The notes beneath the pieces are model-generated. The model ran no database searches, was not told the DNA's origin, and was given only the letters and a program-made list of their open reading frames with translations. A DNA stretch of 64,000 bases from Amycolatopsis roodepoortensis. Its GTDB lineage: Bacteria > Actinomycetota > Actinomycetes > Mycobacteriales > Pseudonocardiaceae. The stretch is from the NCBI RefSeq assembly GCF_014873915.1, contig NZ_JADBEJ010000004.1, positions 248,001 through 312,000 of the forward strand, read 5' to 3'. This document shows, piece after piece, positions 24,716 to 32,666 of the stretch. Both the position numbers and the translations under genes were made by a program. Each line of letters opens with the position of its first letter. Position 1 is the first letter of the stretch.

Positions 24716-24940
24716 ATGAACACCAACACAACCGGCGGTTTCACCGGTGACCCGGCCGAGGCGTTCACCCCGCCGGCTTCGAACGGCTGTTGCGGCACCA
24801 CCCCGGCCACCCCGACCGCCTCGACGACGGCCACCAGCACCTGCTGCGGCACCACCGAGGCCGCGACCGTGGCAGGATCGTGCTGCGACCCGGCGGCGAA
24901 GGCCGACGCGGTGGCCAGCGGCGCCGGTTGCTGTTCATGA
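24716..24940 (+). CDS. 74-residue protein with four vicinal cysteine pairs
   Basis: A small low-complexity protein with AAGGAG ahead of ATG 24716. Four CC pairs are evenly spread: SNGCCGTT, STCCGTTE, AGSCCDPA and GAGCCS, joined by Ala/Thr-rich linkers. No signal peptide or membrane segment. Vicinal thiols bind trivalent arsenic tightly, so a metallothionein-like buffer or a chaperone handing As(III) to ACR3 is a reasonable inference from position and sequence. It is the second gene after the operator and its stop overlaps the peptidase-like start (ATGA). Confidence 0.75.
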   Translation: MNTNTTGGFTGDPAEAFTPPASNGCCGTTPATPTASTTATSTCCGTTEAATVAGSCCDPAAKADAVASGAGCCS

Positions 24941-26145
24941 CGCCGACGGTGTCCGGCTCGCGGTTGAAGTCCACGGTCGCCGCGTTGGCCGCCGACCGGT
25001 TCGCGGGCCGTCGGGTGGGGACGCCCGGTGGCCGTGCGGCCGGTCGCTGGCTCGCCGGGCAGCTGCGGGCGATCGGCGCGTCGGTCACCACCGACGAGTT
25101 CCCCGTGGCCGGTGTGCGGGAGCTTTATCGCACGCCTGAGTTCGCCTGGAGCGCAGGGTCGACGCACCGGCGAGGGGTGCACCGCCGGAACTTCGCCGAG
25201 CACCTCGTCTCGGCGGACCTTCCCGCGCCCCGTACAGGCGAACTCGCGGTCGCCGATTCCGATGAGTGGCGGGCTAAGTGGGTGCTTGCGCCGGACCTGG
25301 GGGTTGCGGCGCGGGCACGGTTTGAGGGCGCTGCGGGGTTGCTGGTGCCGCGCGGGACCGACGCCGAGGGCTGGATGCCGAAGATGATCGCCGGGCCACC
25401 GGTGGGCGCTCTGCCGGTGATCGCCGTGCGAACCGGTCTCCACGACGAGATGGCCCGGGCGGGGTCGGGCACAGTGACCGCCTCGATGCCGCTACGAACT
25501 GTCGAGGTGATCGGGTCGAACGTGCACGGCGTGCTCCGCGAACCCGCCGCCGGGTCGCCAGGTGTGCTGCTGACCGCGCACTTCGACGGCGTGGGCGACG
25601 ACCCGCAGCAGCGGCTGCCCGCCGCCGCGGACAACGCCTCCGGGGTCGCCGTCGTCCTCGAAGCCGCCCGCCTGCTCGCGCCGCTACTGCCGGACCACGT
25701 CGGACTGGCGGCGAGCCTGCTCGACGGTGAGGAAGCCGGGGCGCGCGGAGCGGCGCACCACGCACCCAATGTCCGGTCCGGCACGTATGTGCTCAACGTC
25801 GACGGGGCCGCCCAGCTCGGCGACGGCGCCGCGGTCGAAGCGGGCGGGCCCGCGCATGACCTGCTGGCCGCGCTCGACCAAACCGGACGGGAGACCGGGG
25901 TCCCGTTGCGGGCCGGGGCGATGCCGTCGGACAACCGCCGCTACGCCGCCGCCGGGCTGCCCGCGATCGGGATCGGCATGGGAATGCCCGGCTACCAAAC
26001 CCCGGCCGAGACCGCGGACCGCGTCGAGACCGCGACGCTGGTCGCGGCGACCCGGCTCGTCGTGGCGACCGTGCTCCGGCTGGCGGTCCACTCACGAGGG
26101 TTAATCGCGTTGCCTCACAAGGACGAATTACAACGCGAGGGGTGA
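24937..26145 (+). CDS. M28-family metallopeptidase-like protein in the ars operon
   Basis: A 402-residue M28 (aminopeptidase Y-like) protein. Metal ligands by family comparison: His215 and Asp217 in LLTAHFDGVG, Asp232 in AADNASGV, Glu265-Glu266 in LLDGEEAG and Asp289 in LNVDGAA. The last ligand, normally a His near xYHTPxD, is Gln354 here (GYQTPAETADRV), so one metal site may be altered. No signal peptide, so probably cytoplasmic. Two TTA codons fall in the last 16 codons, where the DNA is less GC-rich. Coupled by ATGA to the CC-pair protein. It might degrade arsenic-loaded peptides or thiol conjugates; this is speculative. Confidence 0.8.
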   Translation: MTPTVSGSRLKSTVAALAADRFAGRRVGTPGGRAAGRWLAGQLRAIGASVTTDEFPVAGVRELYRTPEFAWSAGSTHRRGVHRRNFAEHLVSADLPAPRTGELAVADSDEWRAKWVLAPDLGVAARARFEGAAGLLVPRGTDAEGWMPKMIAGPPVGALPVIAVRTGLHDEMARAGSGTVTASMPLRTVEVIGSNVHGVLREPAAGSPGVLLTAHFDGVGDDPQQRLPAAADNASGVAVVLEAARLLAPLLPDHVGLAASLLDGEEAGARGAAHHAPNVRSGTYVLNVDGAAQLGDGAAVEAGGPAHDLLAALDQTGRETGVPLRAGAMPSDNRRYAAAGLPAIGIGMGMPGYQTPAETADRVETATLVAATRLVVATVLRLAVHSRGLIALPHKDELQREG

Positions 26146-26178
26146 GATTCGGGCCGTCCGCAGGACCGGAACAGCCGA

Positions 26179-26973
26179 GTGACCAGCGGCGATCACGTTC
26201 CTAGCGTGGAAGAGGTGGCAGGCTACCGACGACTTCCCCGCAACCAATACGAGTGTTCGTCGTGCGGGAAAGCCCACGTGTACGGATCCCAGCGCGGCGA
26301 GGAGTGCAGGCGATCAGCGCGCGGTTCGTCGTCCCGGTCCACATCGGGACGTTCCCCGGTCCACCGGCCGAGCTGGACATCGCCGCCCTCGGCGGTCCGG
26401 CATACGCCACCGAGGACCTCCCCACCTCCAGCGCGGGCACCTCAGCCACCCCGAGTCGCCGCGCCGAAACCGGCGCCGAAAGTCGAGCGCCGCCGACGCG
26501 CCCGGGCTGAGCTGGGCCGTTTCCGGGCACACGTCGCTGACGACGTCGTGACCTACGCGTTCGATCAGGACGGTTTCTACGTCCGGGTCGCCGACCGCAC
26601 GCTCGACAACCTCCCGTGGCTGTACAAGACCCGCCGCAAAGGCCACTTCCTCTGCCTCCGCCTCACCGAGCTGGCGGCAGGTCTCGACCCGGGCACCTAC
26701 GCCAAACTCACCCAGACCCCGATCCGGGACGGGCTGCTCCGGCTGCGGTTTCCGCGGTTCCTCGCCGACGTGCTGAGCTCCACCGCGGTGTTCGGGCTCA
26801 AGCAGATCCTCGGCGCGCTCCCGTACGGGCATCTGGCCACGACACTGAAAGTGATGATTCCGTTGGTGTGCCCCGATCTGGCCGTCTGCCCGGCCCGCGC
26901 GGAGGTACTCAAGACCTACGGCTCGCCCGCACTGGCCGACCAGCTGAAAACGATCGCCGCGAACGCCGGCTGA
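26179..26973 (+). CDS. Hypothetical protein, conserved-looking C-terminal domain
   Basis: A 264-residue frame from GTG 26179. Residues 1-110 include a CxxC (YECSSCGKAHVYG) followed by a Ser/Pro/Arg-rich stretch that may be linker or partly non-coding in origin. Residues 110-264 look like a folded domain (VTYAFDQDGFYVRVADRTLD, LPWLYKTRRKGHFLCLRLTE, VCPDLAVCPARAEVLKTYGS). No family is recognised and the true start could lie further in. It may be the last gene of the ars operon, 33 bp after the M28 gene, and it converges on the flavoprotein at 26980. Confidence 0.5.
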   Translation: MTSGDHVPSVEEVAGYRRLPRNQYECSSCGKAHVYGSQRGEECRRSARGSSSRSTSGRSPVHRPSWTSPPSAVRHTPPRTSPPPARAPQPPRVAAPKPAPKVERRRRARAELGRFRAHVADDVVTYAFDQDGFYVRVADRTLDNLPWLYKTRRKGHFLCLRLTELAAGLDPGTYAKLTQTPIRDGLLRLRFPRFLADVLSSTAVFGLKQILGALPYGHLATTLKVMIPLVCPDLAVCPARAEVLKTYGSPALADQLKTIAANAG

Positions 26974-26979
26974 ACGGGG

Positions 26980-28041
26980 TCATCCGCCGCCGGTGTCCAG
27001 CGTGGTCTGGATGTCGGTGACCGCGGCCCGCGCGGTCATGCCGACGCCGATGAGCGTGGCCGACGCCGGACCGGTCCAATCGCCATAGCCCAGGAGATGC
27101 AGCCGAGGCTCGGCCACCGCGCGGGTGCCCTCGGTGGGAATCCGGCCGCGAGTGGTCCGCAGCCGCAGCGGGGCGAGATGGCTCAGCGCGGGGCGGAAGC
27201 CGGTGCACCAGATGATCGCGTCGGCATGCCGACGGGTGCCGTCGGTCCACACAGGACCGTCGCTGTCGAATCGTGCGAACATCTCGCGCGGCCGCAGCAG
27301 CCCCGCGTCGCGGGCCTCGCGGACCGGTGGAACGGCGACGATGTCGCCCAGCCCGGCGACTCCCGCGGTGTCGGGCTTCCCGGTCTGCAGCGCTTGACGG
27401 CGGCGGGTGGCGACGTCGAAGAGGGCCTTGCCGTCGATGTGGTCGGGCAGATACCGCGGCGGGCGGCGGGTGACCCAAGTCAGGTTCGCCGTGCCGGCGA
27501 GATCGGCGGCGATCTGCGCGCCGGAGTTCCCGCCGCCGACCACCACGACGTCCTGGCCCGCGAACTCGCCCGGGCCGCGGTAGTCGACGGTGTGCAGCTG
27601 CCGCCCGGTGAAACCGCCGGGCATGAGCGGAAGGAAGCGGCGCCACCAGGTTCCGGTGGCGCTGATGACCGCCTCGGCGAACCAGTTCCCGGTATCGGTG
27701 CTCACCTGGAACCGGTCGCCGTCGCGGGACACGGCGGTCACCGTCTCCCCTCGGCGGACCGGGAGTTCGTAGCGTTTCTCGTACGCCGCGAGGTACTCGA
27801 CGACATGCTCGGCGGTCGGATACCCGGGCCCTGGGTAGGGCGGCATCGGCCACCCGGGCAGGGAACTGTGCTGTGCCGGGGAGAACAGGCGCAACGAGTC
27901 CCAGCCGTGGATCCAGGCGCCGCCCGGCTGGGCCTGGGCGTCGAGGATGACGAAGTCCAGCCCGGCGCGGCGCAGCCGGTAGCCCGCGGCGAGACCGGCC
28001 TGGCCACCGCCGATGACCACTACCCGCGCGGCTCCGGTCAC
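26980..28041 (-). CDS. ArsO-like flavin-dependent monooxygenase (second copy)
   Basis: A 353-residue class B flavoprotein with FAD motif VVVIGGGQAGLAAGYRL, NADPH motif VVVVGGGNSGAQIAADLA and C-terminal IIWCTGFRPALSHLAPL. GTG 28041 overlaps the ACR3 stop (GTGA), so the two are coupled; the frame is open upstream but that would lie inside ACR3. It is paralogous to the protein at 21648-22736 yet lacks its C-terminal cysteine pair. Association with ACR3 and ArsC supports a role in arsenic metabolism; the substrate is unproven. Confidence 0.83.
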   Translation of the reverse strand: MTGAARVVVIGGGQAGLAAGYRLRRAGLDFVILDAQAQPGGAWIHGWDSLRLFSPAQHSSLPGWPMPPYPGPGYPTAEHVVEYLAAYEKRYELPVRRGETVTAVSRDGDRFQVSTDTGNWFAEAVISATGTWWRRFLPLMPGGFTGRQLHTVDYRGPGEFAGQDVVVVGGGNSGAQIAADLAGTANLTWVTRRPPRYLPDHIDGKALFDVATRRRQALQTGKPDTAGVAGLGDIVAVPPVREARDAGLLRPREMFARFDSDGPVWTDGTRRHADAIIWCTGFRPALSHLAPLRLRTTRGRIPTEGTRAVAEPRLHLLGYGDWTGPASATLIGVGMTARAAVTDIQTTLDTGGG

Positions 28042-29129
28042 TCCGCGGGCGCTTTCGCGGTCCAGCGTTTCCGCAGCCACAAGCTGACATAGACCAGCGC
28101 GACCAGCACTGGGACCTCGATCAGCGGGCCGACGACCCCGGCGAGCGCCTGGCCCGACGTCACGCCGAAGACGCCGATGGCGACGGCGATCGCGAGTTCG
28201 AAGTTGTTGCCCGCCGCGGTGAACGCCAGCGTAGTGGTGCGCTCGTAGGACAGACCGGAGACCTTTCCCAGCAGGTAGCCGCCGATCCACATGATCGCGA
28301 AGTAGGCCAGCAGCGGCAGCGCGATCCGGGCGACGTCCAGCGGCCGGGAGGTGATGGTGCCGCCCTGCAGGGCGAACAGGATCACGATGGTGAACAACAA
28401 GCCGTAGAGCGCGATCGGGCCGATCTTGGGCAGGAACGTGCCCTCGTACCAGTCGCGGCCCTTGCTACGCTCCCCGATGCGGCGGGACAGGTAGCCCGCG
28501 GCGAGCGGGATGCCGAGGAAGATGATCACACTGAGCGCGATCTCCCATGGGGAGAAGTCGATGCTGGTGGTGTCCAAGCCCAGCCAGCCGGGTAGCAGAT
28601 CGAGGTAGAACCAGCCGAGCACGCCGAACATGATCACCTGGAAGACGGAGTTCAGCGCGACCAGCACCGCGGCGGCCTCGCGGTCACCGCAGGCGAGGTC
28701 GTTCCAGATGATCACCATCGCGATGCACCGGGCGAGGCCGACGATGATCAGCCCTGTCCGGTACTCCGGCAGATCGGGCAACATCAGCCAGGCGAGCGCG
28801 AACATCAGCGCCGGACCGAGAATCCAGTTCAGCACCAGGGAAAGCACCATCGTGCGCTTGTCCTTGGTCACGGTGTCGAGCTTGTCGTAGCGGACCTTCG
28901 CCAGCACCGGGTACATCATCAGCAGCAGACCGAGCGCGATCGGCAGCGAGACCTGGCCGATCTTCACCGCGTCCATAACCCCTTGCAGACCGGGAATGAC
29001 GCTGCCCAGCAGCAGACCGGCGCCCATCGCGACGATGATCCAGACGGGAAGGAAGCGGTCTAGAAAGGACAGTTTGTGCAGGACGTCGGTGTCGGCCGGG
29101 ACACCGGCCTTGTCGGCGGTTTCAGTCAC
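28038..29129 (-). CDS. acr3: ACR3-family arsenite efflux transporter
   Basis: A 363-residue, ten-helix membrane carrier of the ACR3 (BART superfamily) type. Diagnostic segments are GLARCIAMVIIWNDLACGDRE, with the conserved cysteine needed for As(III) export, and the paired TAAGNNFELAIAVAIGVFG near the end. It extrudes arsenite produced by the two ArsC enzymes upstream on the same strand. The gap to arsC is about 39 bp. Some actinobacterial genomes label it ArsB, but the sequence is ACR3, not the 12-helix ArsB. Confidence 0.95.
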   Translation of the reverse strand: MTETADKAGVPADTDVLHKLSFLDRFLPVWIIVAMGAGLLLGSVIPGLQGVMDAVKIGQVSLPIALGLLLMMYPVLAKVRYDKLDTVTKDKRTMVLSLVLNWILGPALMFALAWLMLPDLPEYRTGLIIVGLARCIAMVIIWNDLACGDREAAAVLVALNSVFQVIMFGVLGWFYLDLLPGWLGLDTTSIDFSPWEIALSVIIFLGIPLAAGYLSRRIGERSKGRDWYEGTFLPKIGPIALYGLLFTIVILFALQGGTITSRPLDVARIALPLLAYFAIMWIGGYLLGKVSGLSYERTTTLAFTAAGNNFELAIAVAIGVFGVTSGQALAGVVGPLIEVPVLVALVYVSLWLRKRWTAKAPAE

Positions 29130-29168
29130 GGGCGCGTCTCCAGGAGTGCGGAAGGCAGGGAGTGAAGG

Positions 29169-29573
29169 TCAGGCGTCGAGGATTTCGGCGACCAGGCCAC
29201 GGACCCGTCGGTCGATCTCGTCCCGGATCGGGCGCACGGCGTCCACGCCCTGCCCGGCAGGGTCCTCCAGCGGCCAGTCGAGGTACCGCTTGCCCGGGAA
29301 GACCGGGCAGGTGTCGCCGCAGCCCATGGTGATCACCACATCGGAGGCCTCCACGTCCTCAGTGGACAGTTTGCTGGGCACCTCGGCGGTGATGTCCAGG
29401 CCCCATTCGGCGAGCGCGGCCGCGGCGGCCGGGTTGACCTTCTCGGCGGGCTCCGATCCCGCCGAGCGGACGGCGATCCGGCCGAGCGAGTAGTGCTGCA
29501 AAAGCGCGGCAGCCATCTGGGAGCGGCCGGCGTTGTGGACACAGACGAACAACACTTCCGGCGTGCGGGCCAT
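29169..29573 (-). CDS. arsC: Arsenate reductase, LMW-phosphatase type (mycothiol-linked)
   Basis: A 134-residue ArsC. The active-site P-loop CVHNAGRS carries Cys11, and Cys85 and Cys89 occur in TMGCGDTCPVFPGKRYLDW. Actinobacterial members of this family convert arsenate to an arseno-mycothiol adduct that is then reduced; the mycothiol link is family knowledge. It sits between the longer ArsC at 29602-30243 and ACR3, in one operon. The two ArsC proteins are similar through the whole catalytic domain and look like a tandem duplication. Confidence 0.93.
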   Translation of the reverse strand: MARTPEVLFVCVHNAGRSQMAAALLQHYSLGRIAVRSAGSEPAEKVNPAAAAALAEWGLDITAEVPSKLSTEDVEASDVVITMGCGDTCPVFPGKRYLDWPLEDPAGQGVDAVRPIRDEIDRRVRGLVAEILDA

Positions 29574-29601
29574 GACCCGGTTTCCTTTCCTTGCAGGGAT
29601 G

Positions 29602-30243
29602 TCAGTCGATGAGTTCGTCGAGCAGGCGCCGCACGCGGCGGCCGATGTCGTCGCGGATGCCGCGGACCACGCTCAGCGGCTGTCCCATCGGGTCGGGCAC
29701 GTCCCAGTCCAGGTACCGCTTGCCCGGATACACCGGGCAGGCGTCTCCGCAGCCCATCGTGACCACGACGTCCGCGGCGCGGACGACCTCGTCGGTCAGC
29801 GGCTTCGGAAAGGCACCCGCGAGCTGAATGTCCAGCTCGCCCAGCGCCTCGGTGATCACCGGCGGGATCTCGCCCTGGGGCTGTGATCCGGCGGAGCGGA
29901 CCATCACATGCCCGAACGCGTGGTGGTTGAGCAGCGCCGCGGCCAGCTGGGAACGGCCGACGTTGTGCACACACACGAACAGCACCTGCGGCGCGGTCAC
30001 CATCGTGAGCCCGTCGACCTTGGCGAGGTCGACCAGCCGTTCCCGAGCGAAATGGGCGGTCAGCGTGGGCAGGTAGATCTTGACCGTCGCCGAGCGATCC
30101 AGCAGCCGGAAGGTCTCCTCGACGAAGCGTTCGACCGTCTCGCGGCCGAACGTTCCGTGAAACCGGTCGGTCAGCTCGTCGGTGATCCGGTCGAGCTGGT
30201 CCAGCACCTCACGGCCGGGCAGTCCCTCGGTCGCATGGGTCAT
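29602..30243 (-). CDS. arsC: Arsenate reductase with N-terminal three-helix domain
   Basis: A 213-residue protein. Residues 1-75 form an all-helical domain (REVLDQLDRITDELTDRFHG, ERFVEETFRLLDRSATVKIY, LTAHFARERLVDLA), as found in front of ArsC in several actinobacteria. Residues 85-213 are ArsC, with Cys91 in FVCVHNVGRS and Cys165/Cys169 in MGCGDACPVYPGKRYLDW. First gene of the arsC-arsC-acr3-arsO-like operon, divergent from arsR at 30365. The helical domain is of unknown purpose, perhaps dimerisation. Confidence 0.92.
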   Translation of the reverse strand: MTHATEGLPGREVLDQLDRITDELTDRFHGTFGRETVERFVEETFRLLDRSATVKIYLPTLTAHFARERLVDLAKVDGLTMVTAPQVLFVCVHNVGRSQLAAALLNHHAFGHVMVRSAGSQPQGEIPPVITEALGELDIQLAGAFPKPLTDEVVRAADVVVTMGCGDACPVYPGKRYLDWDVPDPMGQPLSVVRGIRDDIGRRVRRLLDELID

Positions 30244-30286
30244 GGCGTCTCCTCACCAGCCACTGGATCGACTTCTGTCAATGCAA

Positions 30287-30314
30287 TTGAAGAGCTTGTA
30301 TCGAGCTTTGTCAA
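30287..30314. promoter_or_regulatory. ArsR operator between arsC operon and arsR
   Basis: An imperfect dyad TTGA-AGAGCT ... AGCTTTGTCAA in AT-rich DNA between the divergent genes. On the minus strand TTGACA-17-TTCAAT spans the dyad and can serve as the arsC promoter. TGTCAAT also recurs as a direct repeat (near 30276 and 30309). Confidence 0.55.
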
Positions 30315-30364
30315 TCCAGCCGGTATGGTGGACCGCGAGAAGCATCTGACGCGGAGGAGGGCAC

Positions 30365-30775
30365 GTGGCGAGCGAGAACAGTCGCACCCGGAAGCCGGTC
30401 GCGGTCACGCTGCTCATGGCCGAACCCGCCGCGGTCGTCGCCCCCGGTAAGGCCGAAGCGGCCGCGAAGCTGTTCAAGGCGCTGTCCGACCCGGTGCGGA
30501 TCCGCCTGCTGTCACTGGTCCGCTACTCCCCCGGCGGCGAGGCGTGTTTCTGCGACCTCGCCGAGGAGTTCGACATGCCCCAGCCCTCGCTCAGCCATCA
30601 CCTACGGGTGCTGGTCTCCGCCGGCATCCTCGAGCGGGAACGACGCGGTACCTGGAGCTGGTACTCCGTCGTCCCCGAGCCCCTCGAGACCTTGAGTGAC
30701 CTGCTCCGCGCGGGTGGGCCGCTCGCCGACCGGCCCGCCCGCCTCACCACTGCGGAACGCGACGCCAGATGCTGA
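30365..30775 (+). CDS. arsR: ArsR/SmtB arsenic-responsive repressor
   Basis: A 136-residue winged-helix repressor. LFKALSDPVRIRLLSLV begins the fold, GGEACFCDLAEEF carries the Cys-x-Cys As(III) site and MPQPSLSHHLRVLVSAGIL the recognition helix. GTG start with GGAGGAGGG upstream. It is divergent from the arsC/acr3 operon and presumably controls it together with itself. It is a paralogue of the repressor at 24088-24462 but lacks that protein's N-terminal cysteine pair; a lone terminal cysteine (ERDARC) is present. Confidence 0.92.
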   Translation: MASENSRTRKPVAVTLLMAEPAAVVAPGKAEAAAKLFKALSDPVRIRLLSLVRYSPGGEACFCDLAEEFDMPQPSLSHHLRVLVSAGILERERRGTWSWYSVVPEPLETLSDLLRAGGPLADRPARLTTAERDARC

Positions 30776-31005
30776 CCCGTTCAGGACCAGCCGACCGAGG
30801 AGCCGCGTCTTTGAACCTGAGGCCACACCATTTCGTCCAGCGCGAACCAGCAGGGAGCACTTCTCGCGTTGGCCTCATGAACAGGCCGGGGCCAGGAGCA
30901 AGCGGCCGTATCGGTCTTGTCTTCGAAGGATGAGGAACGTGATCCCGTCGGCGGCGGCAGGGATCTTCTCCGGCAAAGGACCGGCCACCGAAGAAAGCCT
31001 CGGCC

Positions 31006-31113
31006 CGCCCGACCGTGCGGCCCGGCATCCAGGAGGTGCTCGACTCAATCGACACCCCGGCGCTGGTACAGAACGCCCGCCTGGACCGCCTCTGCCGGAC
31101 ACTCGCGAGGTGA
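31006..31113 (+). pseudogene. Fragment of a MmyB-type XRE regulator
   Basis: Thirty-five codons read RPTVRPGIQEVLDSIDTPAL then VQNARLDRLCRTLAR, ending at TGA. This matches the junction of the helix-turn-helix and MmyB ligand domains (LRPGLQRxLDAMxxxPAxVxNxRLDxLAxNxLxRAL). The remainder of both domains is missing. The rest of the 467-bp gap between arsR and the next gene shows nothing I can support. Confidence 0.5.
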
Positions 31114-31242
31114 CGATGCAATCGCGCTAGCGCGTCACGGCGCCCGGCTGCAACGGTGACCAGATCACTCCTTTGGCCGCTCACACGGTGCCACCCCCGG
31201 AGTTACGTTGGGTAGTTCACGTGGACGGATCGGGGAGGTCCG

Positions 31243-32097
31243 ATGACGCAGCTTCCGATGTTCGGCCAGCCACCGGACACACCCACCGCCAAACCGGCGG
31301 GCGACCAGGCGGTCACGTTGCAGGTCCTGGTCACAGTGAAGGCGGCACCCAACCCGTCCGAGAAGTACGGCGAAACGGTCTGTGTGGCCGGGCTCAGTCT
31401 CGACCCGGATCGTCCAGGCTGGATCCGCCTCTACCCGATCAACTTTCGGGAGCTCGGCCCCGACGCGAGCTTCGCGAAGTACGACGTCGTGTCGGTCGAG
31501 GCTGTACCGGCCAGGCAGGACAGCAGGCAGGAGAGCTGGCGGCCCCGGATGCCCACCCTGAGGGTCGGGAAACACCTGACCAAGTGGTCGCACCGCCGCC
31601 CATGGATCGATCCGGCGATCAGCGAACAAATCACGATGTGCCGCCTCGTTCGCGGCGCCACCATGAGCACGCAGTCGCTGGCCCTCATCCGCCCGAAGAG
31701 GATCACGGCACTGCGGATTACCCGGCATCAGGGCTGGTCGAAGGCTCAGCAAGTCAAGATCGACACCTACGTCGGCCAGCTCGACCTGTTCGGCAACGAG
31801 GACCGGACGCCGCTACGGGCGCCGCGGTTCGCCGGCACCTACCACTACGAGTGCGAAGAGCGCGATTGCAACGGCCACAAACAGGGGTTCATCGACTGGG
31901 AGTTCGTCGCGTTCCAGATCCGGAACCTCCGCGGCATGAACGACGCCGACGCCGTCCAACTGCTCAAGCAACGATTTTTGCACGAGGTCTGCGGCTCTGA
32001 CCGCGAGGTCGCCTTCTACGTCGGCAACGTCGCGGCGCATCCCCGGACATTCAGTGTCCTCGGCGTTTACTGGCCGCCGCGGTCAGTTCCGAGGTAG
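31243..32097 (+). CDS. Unknown protein paired with a DUF488 gene
   Basis: A 284-residue soluble protein, ATG 31243 after GGGGAGG. A beta-rich first half (LQVLVTVKAAPNPSEKYGET, then VCVAGLSLD and GWIRLYPINFREL) precedes a zinc-finger-like segment, YHYECEERDCNGHKQGFIDWE, here split by position: Cys/Cys/His near residues 204-215. I do not recognise a named family. It converges on the DUF488 gene with a 15-bp overlap, and the arrangement suggests a functional pair. Nucleic-acid binding is possible but not shown. Confidence 0.7.
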   Translation: MTQLPMFGQPPDTPTAKPAGDQAVTLQVLVTVKAAPNPSEKYGETVCVAGLSLDPDRPGWIRLYPINFRELGPDASFAKYDVVSVEAVPARQDSRQESWRPRMPTLRVGKHLTKWSHRRPWIDPAISEQITMCRLVRGATMSTQSLALIRPKRITALRITRHQGWSKAQQVKIDTYVGQLDLFGNEDRTPLRAPRFAGTYHYECEERDCNGHKQGFIDWEFVAFQIRNLRGMNDADAVQLLKQRFLHEVCGSDREVAFYVGNVAAHPRTFSVLGVYWPPRSVPR

Positions 32098-32535
32098 ACG
32101 GCCGGCGATCTCCGCCAGCACGACGTCACGATGACACCGCCGCTGATCAGCTTCGAAGCACAGCACAGCGACTCGCTCGCCGACAGACAGGCGAGCGAGT
32201 TCATCCAGGCTGGCTTGGGCCTCGGCGTTCTCCAGCAGCTCGACATACCGATCCTTCGCCTGCTTGAGCTCGGTCTCGTCACCGGCGAAGCCGGCACGAT
32301 TCGTCTTGAGATTCCCGAGCTCGCGGCGGTGGTCGTACTCGATACCGGCCTCGGCCAGCGCGGCACGTAACGCCGTCTTGCTGAACCCCCTCTTGCGCGA
32401 AATCGGCGTCAGCCGGACATCGACCAGACGCGTCACACCACGCTGCACGAGCCCGTCAATGAACTCGGAGATCTCCTGTCCCTCGTATCCGACGCCGATG
32501 GCGCCGTCACGAAGCCGAGTCGCACTGCTGGTCAT
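32083..32535 (-). CDS. DUF488 family protein
   Basis: A 150-residue DUF488 protein, taken from ATG 32535 (the frame extends upstream but without family sequence). Motifs: IGVGYEGQEISEFIDGL at the start, RLVDVRLTPISRKRGFSKTA, GIEYDHRRELGN, and the C-terminal VAVLCFEADQRRCHRDVVL, where DUF488 proteins keep a CxE...CHR signature. The biochemical role of the family is not established. It overlaps the tail of the convergent unknown gene. Confidence 0.85.
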   Translation of the reverse strand: MTSSATRLRDGAIGVGYEGQEISEFIDGLVQRGVTRLVDVRLTPISRKRGFSKTALRAALAEAGIEYDHRRELGNLKTNRAGFAGDETELKQAKDRYVELLENAEAQASLDELARLSVGERVAVLCFEADQRRCHRDVVLAEIAGRLPRN

Positions 32536-32666
32536 GCCCACACCCTTCCATGAGACCGGGCGCCAGACGACCCCAACCCCACTCCCTCCTGCTCGGACCG
32601 CTTGTCGACAGCTCGCCCAGCACGCTACGGTACACATACCCCCTATAAGTATAGGAAGGAGTGCTT

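Noticed and set aside
26253..26510. Possible MBL-fold hydrolase remnant (VVPVHIGTFPG) in a second frame
   Set aside because: Only one short motif resembles the family, and it overlaps the frame of the hypothetical protein; not enough to call.
30744..31184. Minus-strand open frame between arsR and the unknown gene
   Set aside because: No recognisable features; the plus strand carries a MmyB regulator fragment in the same place.
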